NCBI GenBank assembly: GCA_013398295.1
Contig: VZSF01008872.1
Span: 124,001 to 188,000, forward strand
Length of the DNA stretch: 64,000 bases
Direction of reading: 5' to 3'
DNA from: Chionis minor
Lineage: Eukaryota; Chordata; Aves; Charadriiformes; Chionididae
Part shown: positions 26,953 through 38,420 of the stretch, piece by piece
Position numbering within the stretch: position 1 is the first letter of the stretch
Layout of the letters: each line of letters begins with the position of its first letter
Position numbers and translations under genes: made by a program
Notes under the pieces: model-generated
What the model was told of the DNA's origin: nothing
What the model saw: the letters and a program-made list of their open reading frames with translations, nothing else
The model's database searches: none

Positions 26953-27263
26953 CATTTTGCAGTAGGGGTTTCAATGGCTCAGACACACACAGCTACTCTC
27001 CAATGAGCTCTCTAGCTCAACTTCTACCTTACATCATTTGGAGCTGTTGCCAGCTCAGCTGCCAGCAGGTATCTCTTGGAATTCTGCAGCTCTGTTGTAC
27101 CCTACTGCAATCGCTAGCAATTGGCCATAAAATTTGCAGTGATTTTGCAAGGCCTCAGGACTGAGGCTTGTCAGACTTGCTCTCTCTGAACTTTTCTTGC
27201 CCTCCTCGCCGCTCTGCTGTAGTTGCTTTAGCTTTGGCAGCAATTTCTCCAATCGACCACGTG
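26953..27263 (-). promoter_or_regulatory. Candidate antisense promoter / first exon
   Basis: This block is visibly richer in GC than its surroundings. It holds a perfect E-box CACGTG (27258-27263) and a CCAAT motif (27249-27253, reading ATTGG on the minus strand). About 300 bases downstream on the minus strand lies the strong donor AAAATG|GTGAGTAC, with the exon side ending at 26953, so the exon would end on a possible ATG. A 65-codon minus-strand frame (27055-27252, LPKLKQLQQSGEEGKKSSER and onward) is open but unrecognised. It could be the first exon of an antisense transcript, a worn retrogene fragment, or chance. Support is limited to motif co-occurrence. Confidence 0.2.
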
Positions 27264-28529
27264 TCTGTGGCTAATTTGTTTTACTTTTTAAAAAATCATT
27301 GTACAGTATGACAGTAGTTTCTTATAGATGGAACAAGAAATAGTTTTATGTAGAATTAGATATTTATTATCTAATATCATGACATAGTGTAGAGAAATAC
27401 GGTTCTGGTATGACAGCAGAGGCCTGGGGAAGGATAGACGGCAGAAGAGTACAGGATGCGTTGTGGAGGTGTACTGGCATGGGATGACAAGAGATGGGGG
27501 ACAGGCCTGGCACTGCAAATGCTGCAGCTATGAATGAATCCCTTATGACCAGTTACAGGAATGAAGACCTGGAACTGAACAAAACGGGGGTAACAAGGAA
27601 AGTAAATAAAAGGTATTTTGCCTACATAAAAGCCACTGTAAATGTAAGTTCAGATATCATGTGGAGCTACAGACCAATGAGGAGAAAGCAAGGTGTAAAA
27701 ACATGTTAGCAAACATAGAAAAAAGACCCCAAGTGGGTTTTAGACAGAAGAAGACAGCAACAGACGGTAAGTAACCATAGTATCCCCCATTGCCGGCATC
27801 AGAATGATCCCACTTGCCTTAGGGCAAGTGTGAGCCATAGGAAGTGTGAGCTTAATATCAGGAAAAGAAACTAAGAATTCCGTGTGTAATAATTTTAACT
27901 ATATTATTATTAAAAATTTATTGAATAGAAGAAACCTTTTGTCTTTTCCTGATAATAACTACATGTGTGCTCATAATGATTCTTGGATTAAGATTCTTAA
28001 GAATTAAGACTCTTAAGATTTCTATACTACTGACATATTAGTTTATTCTACTAATGATAAATTCTTGGCTTTATAGGTAAGGCATTTCTTTTCTCTCCCC
28101 ATAAACAAGATTTTGAGCATAATGCTCTGCAGTAGTCAACATCCATTTGTGACTCAGACCTTGACTGATTCCAGAAACCTCCATCTTCTAAGTACAGGGA
28201 GGCAAAACTGCATATCTGGCTTACAGAAGAGATGTGATCAGAGTGAATAAATGATGTATCCTCAGATGAGCAATTAAGGAGGAAAAGTTTATCAGCTATG
28301 CTTCATTATTAATTCTTCTTAGGCTTTAGTCATAAACCTACTGATGTGGTTTTTGAATTCTCCTGGTTAAGTCAAGTGTTTCAGTTTCCTTAAAGGGAAC
28401 AAAAGATTTAACGGTCCAGGCTATTCACATACTTAAGTACGAATTTTAAAAGCATCTATTTTGGGTGTATTTGTTTTCTCACTAGCAGACAGCTTTCTCC
28501 CTGAAGAAAATCAGTCCTATTCTTAGATC
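27264..28529. other. Non-coding DNA
   Basis: No exon or transposon is recognised. It contains an 8-bp-arm hairpin at 27811-27830. A 71-codon plus-strand frame at 27494-27709 (MGDRPGTANAAAMNESLMTS and onward) has slightly protein-like composition, but I know no relative and its ends lack splice sites. Confidence 0.45.
27811..27830. repeat. Hairpin with perfect 8-bp arms
   Basis: CACTTGCC (27811-27818) and GGCAAGTG (27823-27830) are exact inverted copies around a TTAG loop. It is small and probably fortuitous. Confidence 0.6.
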
Positions 28530-29208
28530 CTGGAAAGCAGCTCTGCAGAGAGGGATCTGGGAGTCCTGGTGGACAGCAGGATGATCACGAGCCAGCAATG
28601 TGCCCTTGTGGCCAAGAAGACCAATGGCATCCTGGGGTGCATCAAGAAGGGTGTAGCAAGCAGGTGGAGGGAGGTCATCCTCCCCCTTTACTCTGCCCTG
28701 GTGAGGCCGCATCTGGAGTACTGTGTCCAGTTTGGGGCTCCCGAGTTTGAGAAGGACAGGGAACTGCTGGAGAGGGTACAGCAAAGGGCTACAAAGGTGA
28801 TTAGGGGGCTGGAACATCTTTCTTACGAGGAAAGGCTGAGGGACTTGGGTCTTTTTAGTTCAGAGAAGAGAAGACTGAGTGGGGATCTTTTCAATGCTTA
28901 TAAATACTTCAAGGGAGGATGCTGGGAGGACGGGACCAGTCTTTTTTTCATTGGTGCACAGTGATAGGACAAGAGGTAACAGGCACAAACTTGGTACACA
29001 GGAAGTTCCATCTGAACATGAGGAGGAACTTCTTTACTTCGACGGTGACAGAGCACTGGAACAGGTTGCCCAGAGAGGTGGTGGAGTCTCCGACTCTGGA
29101 GCCATTCAAAATCCGCCTGGATGCCATCCTGTGCAACCTGCTGTAGGGGGGTTGGACTAGGTGATCTCCAGAGGTCCCTTCGAACCCCGAAGATTCTATG
29201 ATTCTATA
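28530..29208 (+). mobile_element. CR1 LINE, 5'-truncated, ORF2 3' third
   Basis: This plus-strand CR1 starts within ORF2, after the reverse transcriptase, at the stretch matching the young copy's [13 protein letters not shown]. It reads [20 protein letters not shown], then [20 protein letters not shown] and [21 protein letters not shown] frameshift near 28920-28965 moves the rest (FHLNMRRNFFTSTVTEHWNR, then LPREVVESPTLEPFK) to another frame, which ends in a TAG near 29146. The 3' UTR (TTGGACTAGGTGATCTCCAGAGGTCCCTTC) and the terminal ATTCTATGATTCTAT end at about 29208. The 3' UTR differs from the 24.9/40.2/41.8-kb copies, so this is another subfamily. It is a dead copy. Confidence 0.9.
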
Positions 29209-31035
29209 TTTAGATGGTGGCATGGTGACTTGGCAAGCAACATTTTAATTTAGCTGTGTTTGTACTGAAACAATATTGTGAAGCTATTGGATCAGCTCGT
29301 ATCTGGTACTTATGATTTATATGGAGCTTCAGCAGGTGTCTGATCATGTCTCACTTTGGATAGGATCACTACTCCCAAAAGATGAAATGTGTTTTTATAT
29401 GAATAAGTAGATTACAGCTGTGGCCGATGCAGTTTCTTTATGGCAGGATCATCACCAAGTCTGCACAACTGAAGCACACTTCTCAAAGTCTTCCTTTTAC
29501 TGGGACAAGGTCCAGGCTTTCATTTAGACTATCTTGATCTATGCCAGTATGAAAGACTGTGGCCAAAGTTTTCAAAAGTAAGCTGAGATGATATTTAACA
29601 CCTGATAAGTGGTCTGAACTTATCCATCTTTTTTCACTTGAAAATTTATATTAACTAGTATAAGAGCTTCTTGATGGTTAAAGTTGCAGTTCAAGTAATA
29701 TACAGCCTCCATCTACAGATACTTATTCAATCAATTTGGTGAAGTAAATGACTTATTTGTTAACTTGCTTCCTATTTATAGTTGGTTGTGCTTCTGTCAC
29801 TGCTATTACCTGTGGGATTTTCTAGACAGGAGTTGCTAGGAACTGAAATAAATCACTCTAAAAACCACCTGGGAGAATGCACAGCAGTTTTCTCTTAATG
29901 CCTGTGATTGTGTTAAAAGATATTAATGACAATAGGCTGCCCCAGAGAAACCCGAACACACCCTTGGTATGTAGGGTGTGGATTCTAGAGAATTTAAAGT
30001 GGATGAAGAGCTGCTATCAAAGATCCAGAAAGGTAAAAAACAAGAGAAACCACTGCTGAGCAAAACTTGGCACTTTCCATAACACAAATGTGTGGGTTGG
30101 CTTGACATTTGTGATGCTGTAGAGCTGGGGATGATGCAGCAGTATCACTCAGTGAGGAGTTCTGTGAACGGTTTGTCTAGTGTCTTTACAAAATGATACA
30201 TATGCAGCAGGACTGACTCATGTGTTTGGATTTATATACCTTTGGCCTTGTGGAGCTGTGAACAGAGAGAAAATGTATTGTATCAAACCCACGTCCTCAT
30301 GCAAGCAGACGTTAACCAATGGTAAGCACTGATTGTTCTTCTGCACTTGGTACAGGAGATGCACAATTGTGTATGTAATCTTCCTTGCCAGTGAAATACA
30401 AAAGTACCAGATTTCTAACAGTAAGTGTGTCCTGGTTTTGAAGAATACTTTGACAGGTAAGAAGAGTGTGACATACTGTTGCAGATTATTTACATCCTTT
30501 TTTTCCCCCCTACATAAAAAGCAGTCAAAATAATTTTTTTTTTAAAATGGCAAACCTGCTAAAAATGGAAATAAGAATTTGTGTTGTTCTTGTTTAATTC
30601 ATGTTAATGCCTGCTATGGTAGCTGTGTGCTATAGACCTAGTTGTTACTTAGAAGTTCTTTCCACATTCACACTCATAAAATCAAACTATTCAAGCTGTA
30701 GTGCTAGAAAACTTGCCTTTCCTCAGATTGGCCCACCTGAACATAAAGCTCTTTACTGAGGCTTAACCTTTAAATGACACCCTGCCATCTAAGTCCAGTA
30801 AGAGACTCTAGAGGGTGTTGTCAAGGCGGGTTAGCATGCTGCTCATCTTTTCTGCAATGGCTGAATAATTGCAGTCTTTGTCCACAAAGTGAAAGATCTG
30901 ATTCAGTTCTTTCCTGAGCAGTCTCCACATTAGTGGTAACTTCGTACGTCCTTATGTGTTCTACTAAAGTTATGAAGGAAAAATTCAAGAACTGTTCCAG
31001 AAAAGAGGCTATGAAAGGAGGAGTATGATTCTGTA

Positions 31036-31092
31036 CCCTGGTGATTAGAGCACTTGCCTAGAAAAGAGGAGTCCTGCAATTAATTTCCTGGT
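31036..31092 (+). repeat. Possible relic of a tRNA-derived SINE head
   Basis: The sequence CCTGGTGATTAGAGCACTTG followed by CCTAG resembles a pol III box A region, and CAATTAATTTCC sits where a worn box B would fall. The same pattern (AATGGTTAGAG, then CTCACCTAG) recurs at 47355-47410. It resembles a sauropsid repeat of the type 'agtggttagagcactcgcctggga', recalled from memory. It is too diverged to be certain. Confidence 0.3.
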
Positions 31093-34000
31093 CTCAGGAT
31101 TGTTAATGAGTTTCACCCTCTGGCTGCTTAGTGTAGGAACAGAAGCAACTGTGAAGCTGTGCTGTCAGCACTACCTGAAATAGCTCATTTAGAATTAGCC
31201 ATGATGTTACTTTGATACAGCGTTGTATTTTGCAAATTAGACACACTCACAGCTTATTAAAGCCCTGTCTATACTTGTCAATGAAATGTTAAAGAGTTGC
31301 TGGAGCTGGCAGCAGTTTTTCTTGCTAGGGATAAACAGTTCAGATGCAGTATCATGCTAATATTGCTGCACTCCTTTCTACACAGCATCGCTGTGTGTTG
31401 TGTAGGCAAAGAATCTTACGGGGCTATTTGCGCTGTGCTTGGTGTCCACACTCTGAAGGAGCCAGTCCTGAGGCTGCTAACGACCCTCATTCTTCATTAA
31501 CTTCAGGGTAGCTTGGTTGTTGGTTTAAACTTACTGTGGACAAATGAGAATGTTTGAACAACCTGTTCCTGATTTTTCTCTATCAGATTATTTCATGAAA
31601 TATTTTCAGATATTTTGGAAGATTTGCTGTAATGCTGAACTTTTCCTTTTAGCAAATGTGTGTTCCCTAGACTAAAATGCTGAAGGTGCATACAATATTT
31701 TCATACATGTGTAAATCCTTGCCTCCTTCATTTATCCTTCTTTTCCCAGATTTGTGACTAGAAAATAGATGAAAATTCTGCAGTCTAAAAAACTGGGTGG
31801 ACAGGAAAATAGTGGGGTTTTTTTTGCTCTAATATATTTAAAAAACTTGTAAATTATTTTGTAAATAAAAAACTAAGTCTTAAAAGCGGACAACAAATTA
31901 TTTTCTTTCAGTATAAGTTCATATTGCTTTGTACTGGAAGACAAAGCCAACTCAGTTTCATCATTTATTATTTTTAATTTTTGAGGAGGAAAGAAGTGGA
32001 TGTGTTTCATTGGTTAGACCTGACCCAAGCCAGGGAAAAATCAACAACTGAAGGAGGGATATATCATCTGGTGAACTTATTAATTTCTTTTAAAGAAGAG
32101 GAGTCTGTGACTTTCCAGTACTGTGTCAGCTTTCACATTTTGATGAAAGTGAACCATGAAACAAAAGGATAAAGGAGAGCTGTATACAATACTCATGACT
32201 TGTTCTTTGATGAACATTTTTTCCACCCCTATTAAAGTGTAGAAGAAAACGTGGAAGAAAAAAGGCAATTGACTGGCAGATTGAAAGACTTCAGAGATTT
32301 TTACTACTTTGACACGACACTGCATTATGTACATAGCATTCAGGAAAATATCTTTTGCTTTTGTGTTTCATTTTAGGATGCCTTTTTGAAGGATATGTAA
32401 TGTCTTAAAAGCTGATTTTCATTTGTTTGCAATACTACTTTGCTGAATTTTCCATGATCAGTTACATCCCAAAATATAAAAGGTCATGTAGTCAAAGGGG
32501 TAATGAAGTGGAAAATAACAAGAATGCCTTAAACCCTTTCCTTAGAAGGGAGATAAAAGGCACAAGTTGAATAAAAATCTTGCCTGTAAGGGGGAAAACA
32601 GTTCGAGTGATAGAATTGATGCAATATTTTCCCTTTATATTTGCTTTTTGTATGGGTCAATATGAAACATTAAGATTCAGCTAGAACATGGATGTCTATG
32701 TCAGTTTGTAGAAAAGGGGCATCATAGAGAGTACTTTAAAAAGAACTGGGTTTGCAGATAGATCTAGTTCCATCTCATGGTAACAAGAGTATTCTCAAAA
32801 AGTCCATGAGACAAAGCAGCTCCTTTACTTTAGTCTGTGTTGGTGCCCTTATTAACTTTTCTGTTTCCTTTATTCTTTATTATAAAGTGTATTTTCATGA
32901 AAATATTTGCTTTGCAACTTAGTCCCTGTCTGAAGAGCCTTGGCTGTATGATGCTATTGCAATTTGCATAACAAAGAAAGGATATTGGATTAATTTGAGA
33001 GAGAAATCAGGACAGGCATATTCCTAAGAAGATAAAATTCCTAAGAAGGTTACAATTTTCCTTCTCCACATTTACTTCTGTTCTAAAAAATACTTTTTAA
33101 CTTCCTACATCCTCCATTTTCTACAAGAAAGCCATAGATTTGAAGCTAAAATAGTTTACAAGCACAACTTGACCCAAAAAAGGACTCTCCCACTTCTCAG
33201 GCTTCCTGTGCAAAAAGTTTTTATGTTTCCCTGCTCTCTCTTTTCATAAAATGTGTAGATCATTTTAAGTCATAGGTTTGCCCCGTTCCTTCTCCGTAAC
33301 CCATGTGATTTCCATCTCTTAAAAGCCACAATTCTGCGAGTGATTGCCCATGAAGTCTTTGCCAGACTTTATTACTCTGCGTGTAGTAATATAGTAGTGC
33401 TCTAAATCATGTTTCTGAAGTAAGAAGTCTAATGTGGATTTTGTTTCAGAGAGTTTGTGGCTTTCCTGCAGCTTAGAGGGACATGAGTTGCTTCTGTGGT
33501 CAGTCAATCCAAGAACATTTCTTGAAAAAATAAATTCCCATTTTCATAAAGACAAAAGCAAAAACAAATGATACAGTGTACTAAACAAGTACACTAAGTA
33601 CAGCCTCTAGAGAGACACTGAGGCCAGAGAAAATTGCTGCCTGCTGAATTTCTCAATGAAAAAGAAAACATCTTTCATCTTAATGTCTGATGGTTGCTTG
33701 TGGAAAAGTGCACTATGTTGTATTTTGCAAAAAGGAGTTGGCGACATTCGTACTCATGCCTGGTAATTTCTCTTTGCAATAATAATGGATTAATTTAACA
33801 ACTATTTTTAATTCTTGGTTTAAAAAGGATGGTATTCTAGTACAGGCTCACTTTCATTTTTAGATTATTTTTGAGGCTGCTGCACCTTCTAGACAGGATC
33901 AGGTAGTTCATCTAAGTCTAAACTAAATCTAGATCCTTTTTGTAATATTTGTCAGGATTAGCCTTCAAAATAGTGAGGCTCATCTTTGGGATTGACACAG

Positions 34001-36908
34001 ACTTTTGACAGGTGCTGACCTGAAAAAAGGAGCCATCTTTTTTTTCAGGGTTGAAATAAGCTCCAATTATTCATCATATCAATATGTAGACAAAATGTGT
34101 TACCTAAAATGTAGTATTGTGGACATTTGCATCACTCAAAAGATTAGCAAATATTGCATGTTCTGCCTGCAGAAAAGAGAATACCAAGGCACTGTTGTGG
34201 TCCATTTTCTGGAAAATTTTTTCCCACTAAGAAGCCATACAGAGAAGGGGAAGATACTCCTATTCAAAAACTGAATTAGGCTTCATAAGTCTCTTAGTCA
34301 GAGCCCTGTTTTTTCTAAAATGCTTTTGCTTGCTTAGCCTTCCAAGAATGCTTGGGTGATGCAGGTCATTCTGGGTAGTTAGTGAGACTCGCATGAGCCA
34401 TAAAATGCCAGTAACTGACTCACACAGTAATGTCTGATACGTGTTTGGAAGACGTTCTGGTTTAGATACAGAAAAAATCTGAAGAATTTCTGTATCTTTC
34501 TGGACCTAGATTGGATTCTGATTTTTAAGGGTAAAATAAAATAAGAGAGATACTTTTAAATCTTCTGGTGTGAAAGGTATTTCAGTTTCAAAACTGTGTG
34601 AAGTAGTACTAAAATTAAATAAAAAAAGTCTGATTACATGTGTTTCAGTGCCAGACAGCTTCCAGATTTATTCCACAAGAGATGTGGCAGTTTTGAAAGT
34701 GTGAGGTTGAATGAATGATTTCTGTAAAGGACTTTAAGCACTTTATGCTGTTACACAGTAATATTTTTGAGGCACAGAACGTAGTCACAGACTTGCACAC
34801 TTAGGGAAAGCAGGTTTGCTGTGAAAATCTCCATCGCTTGCTAGAATGACGTTCTGCCCTAAGTAAATTGATTTCCATACACCTATGCTTTTTGCCGTCC
34901 TTCAGTGAAATATGTGACTTTTCTTTCAATTCATTGCCCATATGCCCAGTCCACTGCTGGTGTGAGCTTGCAGCTGTCTACTTGAGCTTAGTCTTTGCCC
35001 AGCAAACATACGTCCAGAGATTATTAGTGCTTTGTAGGGTGAAGTGTACCAGCTGTACTTAACTCTTCTCTCAACTATCTGTTGCCTCAAAAGGTAATTT
35101 CCTACTGTCTGAATTTAGGAAACTTACATTTCTTTGGAGTTTTAGTAAATTATCACTAGATACTGTTGCAATGTTGAAGTCTCTTGCCTTTCAAAACTAC
35201 GTCACAGCTACAGGTATCTGTCCAAGCACTTTTCTCTTGCAATCAAAGCTTCATGAACAAAAACTTCTAATGCCTAAAGAAATCCTTTATCTCTGTCTGC
35301 AAGAGAAAGCCCAGTTTCACTTTTACGTCCAGGATGTATCTGTGGTGGGGGAAGGCTGAGCTCAGAAAGTCCCTGGGTAGTTTGGGTGGTCTTCAAAACC
35401 TCAAAGCAAACGAGCTCTACAGTTCTGTTTTGCAGAGCACCGAATGTGCTCTGCATGTAGCTAGCCTGTCCAGCTTTGACAAGGAAGGATTTCCTGCAGT
35501 ACCCTCCCTTCTTGGTTATATTGACTGTAAGGACTGACATCAATGACACAAAAACCTCTCCCCTTCTCTCAGGTCTCCATTCCATAAACCTTTACGGAGG
35601 CCTGAGCTCTTGACTTTTGCTTCAGCTGGATAAGATGATGTGGCCTTCACCAAAGTTATGGTATCTGTCTGACTGATGAAAATACAGCCTTGTTGGGATA
35701 CCTGACATCCAAACAAAAAACACCAATCTTGCATTCTGAAGTTGTCCTGGACACACAGCAGTTTTTGACCCTGTATTTCTCCATGGACATTGCAGTCCTC
35801 CCGACTACCACTGAATCAATTTGTTTGAGAGCAGCAGGAGAACCTACGTTTTTCAAAGGGTTGGTAGCTCAAATGATGAGTTTACCCACCCTCTGTTGCT
35901 GTAGAAGGTCATCCTAGTTACTCCATCAAACATTTTCAATCTTCAGAGTGACTGCGGCTGTCCTTTCTAAGACTGCTTTCTCTGTTCACTGAGTTGAGGT
36001 GACTTGGCTCACTACCTCACATCCCAGTACCTCAGCTCACAGCAACTGAGCCACTGAATCCCATTTCATAAGCTGCTATTTACTGTAGCACGTATTTTTT
36101 GCTATTTTATTGCTAGCAACAAATATAATACTCCATGGGTTTAGACTTTTCAAAGGGTTTGAGAGAATAAAATGCATTATTACTGGCTATGCGCTACGCT
36201 TTTGGCTCCTTTGAAAATTATTTTGTGTTGGAATTCAAACAGCATAAAATGATAATGTAAATCCCTGACTGCAGTCATTTTCTGCTGACACTGAAGCTGC
36301 TCACCAATTCTCAGATTAGATTTTTAGGAAGGTTAGGGGAGACATCAAAAAATTCTTGATTGGTGATGCCATTATGCATTAAAGATGAAAAAGTTGATAA
36401 GAGAGTGTTAACAGGAAGTGATGAACACACGACTCATGGTTATCCTAACAGAACTAGAACCAGGATCTTGCATGGATGGTAGCAGTGCTGATGTTTATTG
36501 TGTAACTATGACAGATCTTTTTTTACTTCTATAACATGTACTCAAATAATACAGTAAAAATCTGTAATCCCTGCCTATGCTGTGGTTTTTAGTCCTCTCC
36601 CCTGTAAAGTTGCATGAGAAGAAAATTAAAGATCCTATCTTTGTTAGACTAGGCAATGCAACAATGCAGATGATTCCAGAAATTTAAAATAAAAGAGTAG
36701 AATCATTCCTAAATACATAAAAATTTGTGTAAATTTTATATTGACTATATAATCTTTGTCCGTATCTCAAAGGATATCTAGATAAACTAAGAGCAGTTCA
36801 GTTTTCTTTCATTGGAAAAGCACTGTTGTTAAGTAATATTTTGGATCACTGAAATGCTTAAGAAGGTTTCTAATCATCAACCATCTAAAAATTTTTTTCT
36901 CAGTGTAG

Positions 36909-36922
36909 CCCCCCCCCCCCCC
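36909..36922 (+). repeat. C14 homopolymer
   Basis: Fourteen consecutive C residues followed by CATTTTTT-like sequence. The minus strand is a G14 run that could form a G-quadruplex. The length is error-prone in sequencing. Confidence 0.85.
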
Positions 36923-37542
36923 ATTTTTTAATGTATTGACTTGTAAAAGTGGTTTTTGTGTTTTCAGTAAGACATTGAATATTAAGGAAGAAATGCTGGA
37001 ATTTACAGTGATAAAACTAGAGCCTAAAATTACTAATATAATAATTGACTGTTGTATACTGACTTATGTATACTGATTGTCATTTCATAATGATTTGTTC
37101 CTTTTCCTATTTCTGGTTACTTAAAGTTAGCCTGGCAAAAATATAAATCGAATTGTTGGTATGGAAGTTATAATTTATTCTTAAAATGTCAGGATTTATG
37201 AAAAATAAATTATTATGGTGTTCTAAATTTTAACACAACTTATTTAATTTAATTTGTATAATCTCCTTTTCTGTATCTTATAGTGGAATATATCTGCAGA
37301 GCATCCTTAGGGCATGGGTCTCTGTTCATTAGAATTCTTACATTTTTGAGGGCTGCAAAAGGGGTTTGTCACTTCTTTTCTTATATTAGGGCATTGCATC
37401 TTTTATCTTAGTTCTATTACTAACTGAGAGGAAAAAAGTCAAAAGGTACATATTCTGCTTTTCTCACAGTGCATAGCCTTGCACTGTCAAAAATGTCACA
37501 GGTTAATGGTACAACTGAGCTCCATTTATCTTATTCTGACAG

Positions 37543-37584
37543 CTCGCCCAACCTCGTACATCTAGCAACAACATCCCTCCCAAA
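37543..37584 (+). CDS. Candidate 42-bp micro-exon (same gene as the exon at 3053)
   Basis: Seen: TTATCTTATTCTGACAG precedes 37543 and a near-ideal donor GTAAGT follows 37584. The 42 bases are exactly 14 codons, reading LAQPRTSSNNIPPK in phase 0. The other two frames both contain stops within or at the end of the block, and a stop lies just upstream in the phase-0 frame. So only the phase-0 reading works, and the exon at 3053-3168 leaves in phase 0. Inference: it could be the next exon of the STPG-like gene after a 34-kb intron. The composition (Pro, Ser, Asn) suits a linker between PG repeats, but there is no diagnostic motif. A 42-bp exon with good sites can arise by chance in a window this size. 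Confidence 0.3.
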
Positions 37585-38358
37585 GTAAGTGACATTTTTA
37601 GCCTTTGTTCTTTTCATACAGGCCTCTTAAAAGGATTTAGAGTAATTCTACGTTGAGTTTATAGTACATCATTTCTTATTATATGGAATTACAGTGGAGA
37701 AATTTTAGGCTAATTTAGTTCCATAGAATAATTAATGCACTGTTGAAAATTAAAGTCTCACCTTAGAAATCTGAAATTATAAGAATGGTATAGTGCCATG
37801 GATTTTGTGAAAAATGACGGTATGTATTTTTAATTTTAGAACCTTTCTATTACACTTGTTCAATTATTTATGCAAGCTAAAAAAGGCCAGCATGTGGTAG
37901 ACAGCGGCCTAATTTTATCCTCAGAAAAAGTATGATTCCTAACCAGTGGTTACTTATTGATGACTTATAAAATGTATGCAAAGATTTTTTTGCTGGAGTG
38001 AGTTTTATAAAGCCAGGGCTAACTAAAATACAAATATTGCATGTTAAAAATTAGTTTGTTTCTTTATAGCCAATAGCTATACGAAAGCATACTGAAAGCC
38101 CTCCCAAAATGGTCACATTTTCAGAGATGCTTGATTAAATTAAATTTAATAGACTTAGATATCATCTTTAAGTTTGGGTGGCAGAAACAGTTGGGATTTT
38201 TTGCTCTTGCCTTAGAAGAAGCAGCAGTTGAAATCACATGGTGTTTCAAACACTTTCTTCTTAGTTTAGATAAATTGGGTGTTTGGTACAAAGAGGGATA
38301 TTTGTCTTTTATGATCTGGGTACAGTGCAGCTTTATTGAACTCTGTGGAGAACAAAAC
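37585..38358. other. Non-coding DNA
   Basis: AT-rich sequence downstream of the candidate micro-exon. The overlapping ORFs on both strands at 38121-38399 show no family similarity. Confidence 0.5.
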
Positions 38359-38420
38359 AGAATAGAATAGTTCAGTTGGAAGAGACCTACAAAGACCACC
38401 TAGTCCAACTCAAAGAAGCT
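38359..38420 (-). mobile_element. CR1 3'-terminal fragment
   Basis: The plus strand reads AGAATAGAATAGTTCAGTTG followed by GAAGAGACCTACAAAGACCA and CCTAGTCCAACTC. This is the antisense of the 3' end of an avian CR1 subfamily typified by 'tagaatagttcagttggaagggacctac' (from memory). Only about 60 bp remain, so the copy was severely 5'-truncated at insertion or has decayed. It is a different subfamily from its neighbours. Confidence 0.75.

Larger units (their letters stand above)
29209..37542. other. Long non-coding stretch
   Basis: About 8.3 kb without a recognised gene. It includes a faint tRNA-SINE-like head at 31036-31092 and a C14 homopolymer at 36909-36922. A block at 35436-35526 is flanked by a TTTTGCAG acceptor and a GTAAGG donor and is open in one frame; it is discussed separately. 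Everything else appears to be ordinary AT-rich intron-like DNA. Confidence 0.5.

Noticed and set aside
31036..31092. A functional tRNA gene
   Set aside because: There is no intact cloverleaf, box B is ruined and there is no pol III terminator at the right distance. It is at best a SINE relic.
35274..35940. Block of overlapping ORFs suggesting a solo LTR or retrogene
   Set aside because: I could not find matching terminal TG...CA ends, a target-site duplication, a poly-A tail or a recognisable peptide.
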